Positions 1 through 9,227 of a stretch of DNA of 58,534 nucleotides are shown here, piece by piece. Numbering within the stretch: position 1 is the first letter of the stretch; every line of letters starts with the position of its first letter. The translations under genes were made by a program, and so were the position numbers. The stretch comes from DATAMF01 sp964472565 (GTDB lineage: Bacteria; Chloroflexota; Anaerolineae; Aggregatilineales; Aggregatilineaceae). Where the stretch lies: the NCBI GenBank assembly GCA_964472565.1, contig CAYYNB010000017.1:1-58534 (forward strand), given 5' to 3'. The notes under the pieces are model-generated. The model saw only the letters and a list, made by a program, of their open reading frames with translations. It had not been told where the DNA came from and did not search any database.

Positions 1-3000
1 TCCAGTCGCTCCACACATCCGCCGCATTCCCCGCCCGCACGCGCCAGTAGTACTCACCGTATTCCAGCGGGGTCGTCGGCGTATAGGACGCGGTCGTTCG
101 ATCATAGCTGGTCGGGCTGCCGAAAGTCGGATCGTCATCGATCTGCAACTGGTACTTCGTCGCCTTGGCGACCGTCCCCCAGGTGAATGGCGGCTTCGTG
201 GCTGCCGTTTTCGTTCGATTGGCCGGGGATGTGGGCAGCGGTGCCGCCAGGCGGACTTGATCCACCCGGACTGACCAGGCATCCGACCAAGCACTGGTAT
301 CAGCGCCATTCGAAGCCTGGACGCGCCAGTAGTAGGTCGTCCCGTCCACCAGCGTGGCCGGGGTATAGGATGTAACGGTCACATTCTGTGCCACGACAGG
401 ACTGCTAAAGTCCGAATTATCATCGATGTCGATGTGATAGGAGGTCGCACTGGAAACTGCGTTCCACGTGAACACGGGCGCGTTATTCTTCGTTACCGTG
501 CCATCGTTCGGCGCAGTCAGAATCGGTGTTCCCAGAGGATACCCCGTGCAGCTCAACGCGAAGTTGAATGGGTTCTCATCGCTGTCACTGTTGGCGACAG
601 AAACACTACCATTCGTCACACCCATCGCCGAGGGTGTACAGGTAACGGTGAAGGTCGTTGATCCGCCCGGAACAACCGTCGTTGCCGCCAGATTTCCGGC
701 ACTGAACGCGCTGCCCGTCACAGTGGGCGGGTTGGTCAGCGTGAGGTTCATCGTACCCGTATTTTGAACCGTAAAGGTTCGAGTCAGCGGGACGCCTACC
801 CCGGCTCCGCCCAGGTTATACGATCCATTGTCCACAATATCAGGCGCGTTATACCCTGACATGGCGATTTCGGGAGCCAACACGGTGCAGCTAACGTTGA
901 AGTTGAACGGGTTCTCGTCCGCATCATTCGTAGCAAACGATACCGTTCCGCTGACCGGTGAACCACCCGCCGTTGCTGTACACGTCAGATTGAAGGTGGC
1001 TGATTCGCCGCTGGCAAGCGTCGAGTCACTGAGCGCCGACGCAGTGAAATTGCCCGTTGTTGATGGGGCACCCAGCGTCAGGTCAAGGCCGCCGGTATTC
1101 CGAATCGTAATCGCACGGACAAGCTGTGACCCGATATTCGTGGTCCCCATGTCATACGATCCACCATCGGTGATCGCCAGGGCGCTTGGCCCTTCCACGG
1201 CGATTTCTTGCGCGGTGGCGCAGGAATAAACCTGAATGTCGTCCAGGAACCACCCGTAGTTAACTAAGAGTCCAATCCCTGGCAAAAAGCCGCTTCCTGC
1301 ACTTAGCACCCAACGGAACTTAACACTATGTCCAGCTAACGATGTCAGATCATAGCGCGTCGAGACATAGCCATGTGTTTCCTTAGTAAACGCTTGCTGT
1401 CCACCTCGCGAATTTCCATAGCCTGACAAGATTGTACCGTTATAGTTCTGCCCATCCTTATAGAGGGACTTTGCGTCCGTCCACGCACCGCCATCCAGCG
1501 AATATTCTAAGAAACCGCCAGACAAAGCCACCTCATATCGGAACATGACGCTGTGGTTAAACCGCAGATAATAGGTCGAGCCAGCGGGTATCGAGATCGC
1601 ATTTTTCGTCTCGAAGTAGGAACTATACCCTAAAGTGTAATCGATGTATTCGCCATAGTAGCGTACTGGATGCTCTATGGCAAACACCGCATCCAACCCG
1701 CTGATAGCATAGTTTTCGACGCCCTCCACTTCTGTGGTACGCAGCCATGCATAATCTTCAGAGGCGATTTCAGGGAAATTAGTAGTGAGGACACCCGACT
1801 GAAAATTACCTGTGCCCGCTTCAAGATCATCATTGAGCAGGTAAGGATAGGCTACCGAACCTGCGTCGCATACGTTGGCTTTGGGCGTATAGTTAAAATT
1901 CGCCACGGGATCAATATTCATTTGCGTGGCAAGCACCGCATCACTAACATCGGCACAGTTGGCTTCGGTCATTCCCAGCGGGTTCGCGCCAGAACGAATG
2001 TTATTGCAGGCCTGAACCAGCGCCGCACCGAGCGCCTCATAATCCGCGCCACCAGTCAGCAATGTGGTGTTGACTTCATAGAAAATCGCCGATGTTTTTT
2101 CCATGCCGAGGGGGCTGATGGTATATCCATTGAATGTGCCGCCATCGGTCATCAGGTACGCAGCCTTATTCCCGACACCGGAATTGATATGGACACCGCC
2201 TTGATCCCAATAGGGGCTGGTGCTCTTCCAGTAGAAGTAATAGGAGCTTTGTGTCTTGTCGGGTTGTGGGGGGTTTCCGGCGGGCGGGTTCTTCATGTTG
2301 CGCATGGCTCCCCCGGCCATATCTTCACCCATCAGCCATCTGTCGGCCACCGGATCAGGTAAACCATACCGATTAATGCCATTCCACTGATCGACGAATT
2401 CCCCGAAAATGTCGGAGAACATTTCGTTAATAGCGCCCGATTCATAGGCATAGAACAAATTCGATTCATACTGCGTGACGCCGTGCGATAGTTCGTGTCC
2501 AATCACGTCATCGACAGTAAAAAAGTCTCCATCACCATAAGCCATCTGTTCCCCATCCCAGAAGGCATTGTAGTAGGGACCTTCATCTGGCTCTTCTCGA
2601 AAGTTTACATTCGAGATCAGTGTCATTCCGTGGTCGTCAATACTGTCGCGACCATGAAAAATGTAGTAGTAATCAACAGTCTGAACTGCGAAATATTGCG
2701 CCGCGTTCGCCGCCGAGAAGTCGTCTTCGTTATCGCATGATCCCGCACCTTTTAATGCGGAAGGGAGTGTACTACAAACCAGCGTACTAGCCGGCCCAGC
2801 GCCACGCTTGACATTCGTACTGTGAGCATCCCATGTTTCTGCGGGTACGCTGATCGTCCAGGTCATAGGCGGACTTGTAATGGAACTATTGAAACCAAAG
2901 CTCTCATGACTAATGCTGCTGGTTTGCTCACTTGCTGCCTGCCACGAGGTATCTCGCTGGTTGAAGGCCAGGCTGATCGCGCCCAGTCGAGCGTTCACCA

Positions 3001-3667
3001 GCACCAGGTAATCAACCGGGGCCAAAAACGTGGGTTTGACTTCCAGCCGCCAGACGATATGCGCTGGAAAGTCGCTTTCCATCAGCAGCCGAGGATCATA
3101 GACCCACAATTCCGGCGTACTGGCTTCCAGATCGGCCATATCGATTCCGGTTTCCGCTGCGACCATCTGCAAAGCCGTCTGCTTGGCCTGGTCCACGGAT
3201 ACCGTTGCCGTCGTCGAGATCCCCAGATTAGGCGACACTTCGCCCGCAATCGCGGCTAATCTGCCCCGTGTATCATAGTTCACCAGCATTTCGCCCGCGA
3301 CAACCGGGATACCCTGGTAAACCTGTTGGTACCGGAACGAGGTATTCATCCCATGCGATGTTTTGTTAAAACGCAGTTCCTGGGATGCATCTTTCAGGCC
3401 GAATTGTGCCGCATATTTTGAAATATCGGCCAGCGCAACACGTGCTGTTGGTGCGCCGCTAAATGCCGTCGCGCCGGGCAGTGCCTGATTAAACTCGGCG
3501 CTGTCGATACCGACAAACGTGTAATAGCCTGTTTGATCGTGAACCACGATGCGCAGTTGATCATCACCCTGCTGGGGTGGGCTGGCAAGCGTGGGAGTCG
3601 CAGTGTTCACAAGCAGAACACTACAGAGAAGGACAACAATAGCTGTAGCTTTGAGAAGCCTGGGCAT
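1..3667 (-). CDS. Secreted M4 (thermolysin-type) metallopeptidase with C-terminal adhesion-like repeats; C-terminus beyond window
   Basis: Reading the minus strand from the ATG at 3667 gives one open frame to the window edge (about 1,222 codons, no stop). Residues 1-29 form a signal peptide (MPRLLKATAIVVLLCSVLL..., then ASPPQQ). A FTP/PepSY-like propeptide follows. The zinc site HELSH is at residues 391-395, and the third ligand is E415 in NEMFSD, exactly HEXXH-x19-E as in thermolysin. A GGVHINSGVGN motif carries the catalytic His. After the catalytic domain come a MAM/jelly-roll-like region (about 690-810), two choice-of-anchor-D (ASH-like) repeats (about 814-1042), and two fibronectin-III-like modules, the last cut by the window. 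GAGGGGG seven bases before the ATG fits an RBS. Function: extracellular protein degradation. The domain names after the catalytic part are inferred from repeat patterns. Confidence 0.9.
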   Translation of the reverse strand, partial: MPRLLKATAIVVLLCSVLLVNTATPTLASPPQQGDDQLRIVVHDQTGYYTFVGIDSAEFNQALPGATAFSGAPTARVALADISKYAAQFGLKDASQELRFNKTSHGMNTSFRYQQVYQGIPVVAGEMLVNYDTRGRLAAIAGEVSPNLGISTTATVSVDQAKQTALQMVAAETGIDMADLEASTPELWVYDPRLLMESDFPAHIVWRLEVKPTFLAPVDYLVLVNARLGAISLAFNQRDTSWQAASEQTSSISHESFGFNSSITSPPMTWTISVPAETWDAHSTNVKRGAGPASTLVCSTLPSALKGAGSCDNEDDFSAANAAQYFAVQTVDYYYIFHGRDSIDDHGMTLISNVNFREEPDEGPYYNAFWDGEQMAYGDGDFFTVDDVIGHELSHGVTQYESNLFYAYESGAINEMFSDIFGEFVDQWNGINRYGLPDPVADRWLMGEDMAGGAMRNMKNPPAGNPPQPDKTQSSYYFYWKSTSPYWDQGGVHINSGVGNKAAYLMTDGGTFNGYTISPLGMEKTSAIFYEVNTTLLTGGADYEALGAALVQACNNIRSGANPLGMTEANCADVSDAVLATQMNIDPVANFNYTPKANVCDAGSVAYPYLLNDDLEAGTGNFQSGVLTTNFPEIASEDYAWLRTTEVEGVENYAISGLDAVFAIEHPVRYYGEYIDYTLGYSSYFETKNAISIPAGSTYYLRFNHSVMFRYEVALSGGFLEYSLDGGAWTDAKSLYKDGQNYNGTILSGYGNSRGGQQAFTKETHGYVSTRYDLTSLAGHSVKFRWVLSAGSGFLPGIGLLVNYGWFLDDIQVYSCATAQEIAVEGPSALAITDGGSYDMGTTNIGSQLVRAITIRNTGGLDLTLGAPSTTGNFTASALSDSTLASGESATFNLTCTATAGGSPVSGTVSFATNDADENPFNFNVSCTVLAPEIAMSGYNAPDIVDNGSYNLGGAGVGVPLTRTFTVQNTGTMNLTLTNPPTVTGSAFSAGNLAATTVVPGGSTTFTVTCTPSAMGVTNGSVSVANSDSDENPFNFALSCTGYPLGTPILTAPNDGTVTKNNAPVFTWNAVSSATSYHIDIDDNSDFSSPVVAQNVTVTSYTPATLVDGTTYYWRVQASNGADTSAWSDAWSVRVDQVRLAAPLPTSPANRTKTAATKPPFTWGTVAKATKYQLQIDDDPTFGSPTSYDRTTASYTPTTPLEYGEYYWRVRAGNAADVWSDW

Positions 3668-3832
3668 CAAAAACCCCCTCAAATGACTAATCAAGCGAAG
3701 AGCGGTTGCTCTTCAAAAACGCGACCTTGAATTTAACGAATGGCATCCGTGAATGAGATCGACGAGACAGATAAAAAGTGTGGTTCAGAATTACGATAAC
3801 ACCTCCTTACAATACTGAAACGCGCCGTTCAT

Positions 3833-3861
3833 ATCTTAACCGATTTGTAACCCACTGTTAA
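3833..3861 (-). promoter_or_regulatory. Sigma70-like promoter for the M4 peptidase
   Basis: On the minus strand TTAACA (3856-3861) is followed after 17 bases by TAAGAT (3833-3838). Transcription would start near 3826, leaving an untranslated leader of about 160 bases. That leader contains a perfect AAGGAGG at about 3804-3810 and a 7-bp hairpin (GAAGAGC/GCTCTTC, 3697-3714). The rest of 3668-3986 holds nothing else I recognise apart from the terminator of the neighbouring operon. Confidence 0.45.
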
Positions 3862-3931
3862 GAGGGCAAACACAGCGGAACCTAGAATTATGCTCAGAAC
3901 GGCTGTTTTTGACAATTGGCATAAACAACAA

Positions 3932-3964
3932 GCAGAGGATACAACATGCCGTTATATCCTCTGC
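3932..3964 (-). terminator. Terminator of the oxidoreductase operon
   Basis: A perfect 10-bp inverted repeat, GCAGAGGATA (3932-3941) and TATCCTCTGC (3955-3964), has a 13-base loop and lies 23 bases beyond the stop of the gamma-subunit gene. On the minus strand it is followed by a T-rich stretch (TTGTTGTTTA), so it is a moderate intrinsic terminator. Confidence 0.6.
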
Positions 3965-3986
3965 TCTGACAAACTATGTTTTTCCC

Positions 3987-4535
3987 TTACGCGTTGACTG
4001 CCATCCCAATTTTATAGCCGCGTTCTAAGGCTGCAATATTGATCTCGTGCAGGTGTGCTTTGCGCTGTCCCAGTTTTTCAATCAGGACATGTTGCGCCAT
4101 TTCGAGCGACACAATAGGCCGCCGTGCCAGCAGCGCGCCGAACAGCACACTGTTGGTCATCTTGGTATCACCTAGCTCGGTTGCCAGTGCTGTCGCCGGA
4201 AACACGAGGAGTTCAATATCGGTGCGCGTGGGATTGTGGACCACCATCGATTGGTTCACGATCAGCAGCCCGCCCGGTTTGATCAGTCCTTCATATTTTT
4301 CAAGCGACGGATTATTGAACACAATCCCCACGCTTGGATACTTCGTAACCGGTGAGCCAATCGGTTCATCGCTGACAATCACCGTACAGTTAGCCGTGCC
4401 GCCGCGCATTTCCGGCCCATACGACGGAATCCATGTCACATGTTTTTCTTCCGCCAGGGCGGTGTACGCCAGCAGTTGCCCCCCAAACAAAACACCCTGT
4501 CCACCAAATCCGGCAAAAACGATCTCTTCTTGCAT
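3987..4535 (-). CDS. 2-oxoacid:ferredoxin oxidoreductase, gamma subunit
   Basis: This 182-residue protein has the gamma-subunit fold of the pyruvate/2-oxoacid:ferredoxin oxidoreductase family. It starts with the GFGGQG motif (residues 8-13) and continues with PSYGPEMRGGTANC, typical of the domain that contacts CoA and the TPP site. It is the last gene of a six-gene minus-strand operon, eight bases after the beta subunit. The complex oxidatively decarboxylates a 2-oxoacid to acyl-CoA plus CO2 with reduction of ferredoxin, in the cytoplasm. The subunit layout (delta-alpha-beta-gamma) is shared by branched-chain (VOR) and 2-oxoglutarate (KOR) enzymes. The sequence alone does not fix the substrate, so no gene symbol is assigned. 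Confidence 0.9.
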   Translation of the reverse strand: MQEEIVFAGFGGQGVLFGGQLLAYTALAEEKHVTWIPSYGPEMRGGTANCTVIVSDEPIGSPVTKYPSVGIVFNNPSLEKYEGLIKPGGLLIVNQSMVVHNPTRTDIELLVFPATALATELGDTKMTNSVLFGALLARRPIVSLEMAQHVLIEKLGQRKAHLHEINIAALERGYKIGMAVNA

Positions 4536-4543
4536 GGCCTACC

Positions 4544-5323
4544 CTACCTCTTCATCAACTGTTCGACTTCGGGCAGCACTTTAAAATCGCCCAGCGGATA
4601 ATACGGGACCATCATGTTCTCAACCCATTCTAAGGCTTGAGCCGGAGTCATGCCCCAGTTGGTGGGGCACGATGACAGCAGTTCGACCATCGAGAATCCC
4701 AGGCCTTCCAACTGCACCCTGAACGCGGTACGTATTGCTTTTTTGGCACGGTTGATCTCTTTGACATTATGCAGCGAGTACCGCGCAATATACGACGCGC
4801 CCTGAATGCCCGCCACAATTTCCGACATCTTCACCGGGAACCCGGTCAGTTCGACATCCCGACCCCCCGGCGATGACTTCGTGTGCTGCCCGGCGAGTGA
4901 GGTCGGGGCCATTTGTCCGCCGGTCATTCCATAGATCGCATTATTGATAAAAATCGTGGTGATGTTTTCCCCGCGAATGGCCGTATGCATGATCTCACCC
5001 ATACCAATCGCTGCTAAGTCACCATCGCCTTGATAGGTGAAGACAACATGCTGCGGCAGCACACGTTTAATGCCGGTTGCCATCGCCGGGGCGCGCCCAT
5101 GAGCAGCTTCGGCGGCGTCTACATTGAAATAATTATAGGCAAATACAGAGCATCCGACGGGTGCCACCAAAATCGCCCGTTCCCGCACACCCAGTTCATC
5201 CAGCACTTCCGCCACCAACCGGTGTGCGATTCCATGCGTGCAGCCGGGGCAGTAGTGTGTATGAACCTCGCTTAATGCTTCGGGACGTTGGTAGACAATT
5301 TTCTCTTCGATTACAGCTTCCAT
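4544..5323 (-). CDS. 2-oxoacid:ferredoxin oxidoreductase, beta (TPP-binding) subunit
   Basis: The 259-residue protein carries the TPP-binding half of the enzyme. Near the N-terminus CPGCTHG (C25, C28) is the usual beta-subunit cysteine pair. GDGDLAAIG about residue 100, followed by NNAIYGMTGGQ some 30 residues later, is the GDG-NN signature that binds Mg-TPP. Length and motifs match KorB/VorB-type subunits. It lies five bases after the alpha gene and eight before gamma, so the three subunits should be made from one transcript. Only two N-terminal cysteines are obvious, so the remaining ligands of a beta-subunit cluster (if present) are not assigned here. Confidence 0.92.
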   Translation of the reverse strand: MEAVIEEKIVYQRPEALSEVHTHYCPGCTHGIAHRLVAEVLDELGVRERAILVAPVGCSVFAYNYFNVDAAEAAHGRAPAMATGIKRVLPQHVVFTYQGDGDLAAIGMGEIMHTAIRGENITTIFINNAIYGMTGGQMAPTSLAGQHTKSSPGGRDVELTGFPVKMSEIVAGIQGASYIARYSLHNVKEINRAKKAIRTAFRVQLEGLGFSMVELLSSCPTNWGMTPAQALEWVENMMVPYYPLGDFKVLPEVEQLMKR

Positions 5324-5328
5324 CTCAT

Positions 5329-6393
5329 CTAACCCCCGTTCAGCTTATGATACAACTCGGCAATCTCGTGATAAATTTCTTCCGGCACCGGCACAACCCC
5401 GCCTGTCCGTCCATAGAATTTCACCGGAACTTGCCCGCCTGCCGCGAGTTTGACATCCTCAACCATCTGCCCCGCATTCATTTCGACTACCAGGAACGCG
5501 TCGATATGGTCCGCGATCATCGACAGGTGCTTTTCTGGGAACGGCCACAGCGAAATCGGACGCAGCAGACCAACCTTCATTCCGTCGCGCCGGGCCTGTT
5601 TCACTGCGGTTTCCGCGATCCGCCCCGCCATGCCATACCCTACCACCACCAGCCGGGCATCCTCAATCATCAACTCAGTCCAGCGCTGTTCTTTTTCTCG
5701 AATCACCGCCAGTTTGGCTTGCAGTTCGTCATTAACCGCTTCCAGCGCGGGCGCGTCGAGTTCCAGTGACGTAATGATCCGCTTCTCGCGGCCAGTCGCC
5801 CCGGTTAGCGCCCAATCCGCGCGTTGTGTGCGCAGCGGTTTCATTTCCGGCAGTTTTGCCGGTTCCATCATCTGACCCAGCAGCCCATCCAACACCAGCA
5901 GCACCACATGCCGGTATTCGTCGGCCAGATCAAACGCCTCTCCAATCAAATCCACTGCTTCCTGCACCGACGCCGGAGCCAGCACAATGGGGTGATAATC
6001 GCCGTGTCCTGCCGAGCGTGTCACCTGGAAATAGTCCGCCTGTGACGGTTGGATATTGCCCAACCCAGGACCACCGCGCATCACATCCACCACCACACAC
6101 GGCACCTGTGAACAGGCAATATACGACAGCCCTTCTTGCATCAAACTGAAACCAGGGCTGGAAGAAGAAGTCATCGTTCGCGCCCCGGTACACGCGGCCC
6201 CATACACCATATTAATCGCGGCGAGTTCGCTCTCCGCCTGGATAAACGCCCGGCCTAATTCGGGCATCCGCTTTGCCATATGTTCCAGCAGTTCGGTTTG
6301 AGGCGTGATCGGGTAGCCAAAATACGCTTCTAGCCCGGCGCGAATCGCGGCTTCTGCCAGTGCCACATTGCCCTTCATCAATTCAGCCGTCAT
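5329..6393 (-). CDS. 2-oxoacid:ferredoxin oxidoreductase, alpha subunit
   Basis: The 354-residue alpha subunit holds the pyrimidine-binding (PYR) domain. Recognisable stretches are AYFGYPITPQTELLEHM near residue 22, QAESELAAINMVYGA with the conserved Glu, and the SSSSPGFSLMQEG segment. The C-terminal half has the transketolase-C-like domain seen in VorB/KorA proteins (VVVGYGMAGRIAETAV). The start ATG at 6393 is 13 bases after the ferredoxin-like delta gene. With beta, gamma and delta it forms the heterotetramer that generates low-potential reduced ferredoxin during amino-acid or 2-oxoacid fermentation. Substrate specificity (branched-chain, 2-oxoglutarate or other) is not deducible by eye. 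Confidence 0.92.
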   Translation of the reverse strand: MTAELMKGNVALAEAAIRAGLEAYFGYPITPQTELLEHMAKRMPELGRAFIQAESELAAINMVYGAACTGARTMTSSSSPGFSLMQEGLSYIACSQVPCVVVDVMRGGPGLGNIQPSQADYFQVTRSAGHGDYHPIVLAPASVQEAVDLIGEAFDLADEYRHVVLLVLDGLLGQMMEPAKLPEMKPLRTQRADWALTGATGREKRIITSLELDAPALEAVNDELQAKLAVIREKEQRWTELMIEDARLVVVGYGMAGRIAETAVKQARRDGMKVGLLRPISLWPFPEKHLSMIADHIDAFLVVEMNAGQMVEDVKLAAGGQVPVKFYGRTGGVVPVPEEIYHEIAELYHKLNGG

Positions 6394-6406
6394 GACTCAT
6401 CGCTCC

Positions 6407-6649
6407 TTATACCGCCGCTTTCACCGGAACCTGGCGGTACACGGTGATACAGACATCGGGACACGCAACCGCACACAAGGCACACCCGGTACACTTTCCC
6501 TCTGGATCAACCAGGTGTGCCGGGTAATAGCCCTTCGCATTCACATATTCAGTGACCATTGCGATCACATTCTGCGGGCATGCGATCACGCACAGGGTGC
6601 AGCCTTTGCATTTCGCCTCTTTAATTTCAATCCGGCCCTTAACAGCCAT
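6407..6649 (-). CDS. 2-oxoacid:ferredoxin oxidoreductase, delta subunit (2x[4Fe-4S] ferredoxin)
   Basis: An 80-residue ferredoxin-like protein with two full CxxCxxCxxxCP motifs (CKGCTLCVIACP and CTGCALCAVACP), so it should bind two [4Fe-4S] clusters and wire electrons from the TPP centre to ferredoxin. It sits two bases after the CoA-transferase gene and 13 before alpha. The order delta-alpha-beta-gamma is the classic arrangement for four-subunit enzymes. Nothing is missing from either cluster motif. Confidence 0.93.
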   Translation of the reverse strand: MAVKGRIEIKEAKCKGCTLCVIACPQNVIAMVTEYVNAKGYYPAHLVDPEGKCTGCALCAVACPDVCITVYRQVPVKAAV

Positions 6650-6651
6650 CG

Positions 6652-7983
6652 TTAAGCTCCCTCTGATTTTGACAGTACGAAGATCCGGGGCGTGTGATAC
6701 AGTTTTGAGGCCGCCTCGTCCAGTTCAGCGCGAAATTTTGGATGAGCAATATCGATCAAGGCTTTCACGCGTTCTCGAATCGTTTTTCCAAACAAATCGG
6801 CTACCCCAAACTCGGTAGCAATGTAATGCACATCATTCCTGCTGGTAATGACTCCCGCGCCAGGGGTCAGCGTCGGTACAATCCGGCTGATCTCGCCCTC
6901 TTTGGCCGTGCTGGGAAAGGCGATGATCGGCATTCCGCCGTTGCTGCGGGCGGCTCCCCGCACAAAATCCACCTGCCCACCAACCCCCGAATAGAACGAA
7001 GTCCCGATGCTGTCCGCGCACACCTGCCCCGTCAGATCGACTTGAATCGCAGAGTTAATCGATACCATCCGGTCATTTTTGGCAATGTTAAACGGATCGT
7101 TGACATATTCGGTTGGGTGAAATTCCGCAATCGGATTGTCATTTACAAAGTCATATAGTCGCTGAGTTCCCAGCAGGAATCCGGCGATGATTTTGCCAGG
7201 GTGGAACGTTTTCCGTTCATTTGTGATCACCCCGGCTTCGACCAGTTCTACGACCCCATCCGAGAACAACTCGGTGTGAACGCCTAAATGTTTGTGATTC
7301 CGAAGCTTATTCAGCACCGCATCGGGAATGCCGCCGATCCCCATTTGCAGCGTTGCCCCATCAGGAATAATCGCTGCGAGGTGGTTCGCAATCGCATCTT
7401 GTTCTGGCGAAGAATCAGCCATATACACTTCGGGTAATTTATAATCGACTTCCACCACGTAATCGATCTTCGAGACATGCACAAAACTGTCTCCCAGCGT
7501 GCGCGGCATATGCGGGTTCACTTCCGCGATGACGATTTTGGCGCTCTCCGCTGCCGTTTTCGTCACGCCGACTTCCACGCCATACGAGCAGTAACCGTAT
7601 TTATCGGGTGGCGAAACCTGGATCAGCGCCACATCGATGGGCAGTCGTCCCGTTTTGAATAGTTTAGGAATCTCCGAGAGAAACACGGGTGTGAAATCGG
7701 CGCGTCCATCGTTCACCGCCGCCCGTACATTCGCGCTGATGAAGAGGGAGTTGACGCGAATATGCGGGACCAGTTCCGGTTTGACATAATTCGCCTGGCC
7801 GATAGTCAACACCTGGATTAACTTTAAGTTTTCCAGCTCTGGGGCACGTTCTTCCAGGGCTGCCATCACCACTTGAGGGACCGAGGCATTCCCGGTTACG
7901 AAAATCCGGTAGCCGGATTTCAGCACCCGCATCGCTTCTTGCGCTGTAACTTTTTTAGGTTCGAATTGGCTTAGCCAGTCCAT
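6652..7983 (-). CDS. Acetyl-CoA hydrolase/transferase family protein (4-hydroxybutyrate CoA-transferase-like)
   Basis: The 443-residue protein belongs to the Cat1/4-hydroxybutyrate CoA-transferase family. It shows the MGIGGIPDAVL oxyanion/CoA loop, then GVHTELFSDGVVEL with the Glu expected to form the glutamyl-CoA thioester, and the C-terminal GVGGQVDFVRGA and TEFGVADLFGKT signatures. It lies between the aminotransferase and the oxidoreductase genes. The likely role is to move CoA from the acyl-CoA made by the oxidoreductase to acetate (or the reverse), releasing the fermentation acid and conserving the thioester as acetyl-CoA. The acyl substrate is inferred from context only. The ATG at 7983 is 26 bases after the preceding stop. 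Confidence 0.88.
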   Translation of the reverse strand: MDWLSQFEPKKVTAQEAMRVLKSGYRIFVTGNASVPQVVMAALEERAPELENLKLIQVLTIGQANYVKPELVPHIRVNSLFISANVRAAVNDGRADFTPVFLSEIPKLFKTGRLPIDVALIQVSPPDKYGYCSYGVEVGVTKTAAESAKIVIAEVNPHMPRTLGDSFVHVSKIDYVVEVDYKLPEVYMADSSPEQDAIANHLAAIIPDGATLQMGIGGIPDAVLNKLRNHKHLGVHTELFSDGVVELVEAGVITNERKTFHPGKIIAGFLLGTQRLYDFVNDNPIAEFHPTEYVNDPFNIAKNDRMVSINSAIQVDLTGQVCADSIGTSFYSGVGGQVDFVRGAARSNGGMPIIAFPSTAKEGEISRIVPTLTPGAGVITSRNDVHYIATEFGVADLFGKTIRERVKALIDIAHPKFRAELDEAASKLYHTPRIFVLSKSEGA

Positions 7984-8009
7984 CTAAAAGCTCCGCTAAT
8001 TTGACATGA

Positions 8010-9227
8010 TTAATGTTCTTGCACTTCTTGGATCGCCTCACTGAGGCGTCTAATCCCTTCAATGATCAGGTCTTCCGGCATACATGAGAAGTTGAGTCGT
8101 GCCGTTCCGGGCGGGTTCGGGATGGTATAAAACGCGCTGCCCGGCACAAAGGCTACATTCCGGCGCACGGCGGCATCAAACAACACCCGTTCCGAAACGC
8201 CGTCAGGCAGATACATCCACAGGAACAACCCACCCTGGGGTTGCGTCCAGCGCACATCAGACGGCATAAATCGATCCAATGCCGCTAACATCGTGTCCCG
8301 GCGTGCCCGGTAAACTTCGCGCAGTTTGCGCACATGTTCCTCAATAAACCCATCCTTAGCTACTTCATAAACAACCATTTGATCGAAGGTGCTGCTGTGT
8401 AGATCGGCTCCTTGTTTCAACTGGACCAGTTTGGAGATGACCGGCTGTGGCGCAACAACCCAGGCCATCCGCAGTCCGGGCGCAAGCGTCTTCGAGAAGG
8501 TGCTGAGATAAATCACATTGCCGCTGTACGCCTCGCCATTGCGGCCTTCCCCATCCATGACGATCAGCGGTTTAACATGCTCCCCCTCGAAGCGCAGTGC
8601 CCCGTAGGGATCATCTTCGATGATCGGCACGCCGTGAAACTGCGCCAGCCGGATCAGTTCCTGCCGCCGCTCGTAGCTCAGGGTCACCCCGCCCGGATTT
8701 TGAAAATTGGGCAGGATATACATGAATTTGGGACCATGCCGCATGGCCGCTGGCATCTGATCCACACAAATGCCGTGTTCATCAGTAGGAACGCCGATAT
8801 AGCTGGCCTGGTACACATTGAAAGCCTGGATCGCGCCTAAATAGGTCGGCTGCTCCACGAGTATCCGGTCCCCCGGATTAATGAGCAGTGAACCGATCAG
8901 GCTGAGCGCCTGCTGTGATCCGGATGTAATCATAATATTGTCCGCATCAACGCAGATGTTATAGCGGTTAAGTTGTGCTGCGATCAGTTCGCGCAGCGGA
9001 AGATAGCCTTCCGTCGTGCTGTATTGTAAAGCTTGCTGTGAACGCTCGCTCAGCACTCGATCACAAGCTTCTTTTACACGCGCTACGGGAAAGTATTCTC
9101 CTGCTGGAAGGCCGCCCGCAAATGAGATAATGTCGGGCTTTTGGGTGAGTTTGAGAAGTTCGCGGATGGTAGAACTGGTTACACCTTGCGTGCGCAAAGC
9201 ATAACGCGACTCCCACACAATGCACAT
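8010..9227 (-). CDS. PLP-dependent aminotransferase, class I/II (2-aminoadipate/LysN- or MocR-catalytic-domain-like)
   Basis: This 405-residue fold-type I aminotransferase opens with an N-terminal arm (SRYALRTQGVTSSTIRELL) and FAGGLP, typical of the LysN/2-aminoadipate and aromatic/branched-chain aminotransferase group. The PLP lysine is in STFSKTLAPGLRMAW, and the Asn/Asp/Tyr contacts appear in LPNFQNPGG and IEDDPYGALRF. There is no N-terminal helix-turn-helix, so it is an enzyme rather than a MocR regulator. It is first in the operon: deamination to a 2-oxoacid feeds the ferredoxin oxidoreductase downstream. AAAGGAAT five bases before the ATG at 9227 supports this start. I see no convincing promoter in 9228-9300. 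Confidence 0.88.
   Translation of the reverse strand: MCIVWESRYALRTQGVTSSTIRELLKLTQKPDIISFAGGLPAGEYFPVARVKEACDRVLSERSQQALQYSTTEGYLPLRELIAAQLNRYNICVDADNIMITSGSQQALSLIGSLLINPGDRILVEQPTYLGAIQAFNVYQASYIGVPTDEHGICVDQMPAAMRHGPKFMYILPNFQNPGGVTLSYERRQELIRLAQFHGVPIIEDDPYGALRFEGEHVKPLIVMDGEGRNGEAYSGNVIYLSTFSKTLAPGLRMAWVVAPQPVISKLVQLKQGADLHSSTFDQMVVYEVAKDGFIEEHVRKLREVYRARRDTMLAALDRFMPSDVRWTQPQGGLFLWMYLPDGVSERVLFDAAVRRNVAFVPGSAFYTIPNPPGTARLNFSCMPEDLIIEGIRRLSEAIQEVQEH

Noticed and set aside
434..3259. Several plus-strand frames (for example 468-767, 1670-2362, 2822-3259)
   Set aside because: The minus strand reads through this whole stretch as one M4 peptidase with correctly spaced zinc ligands.
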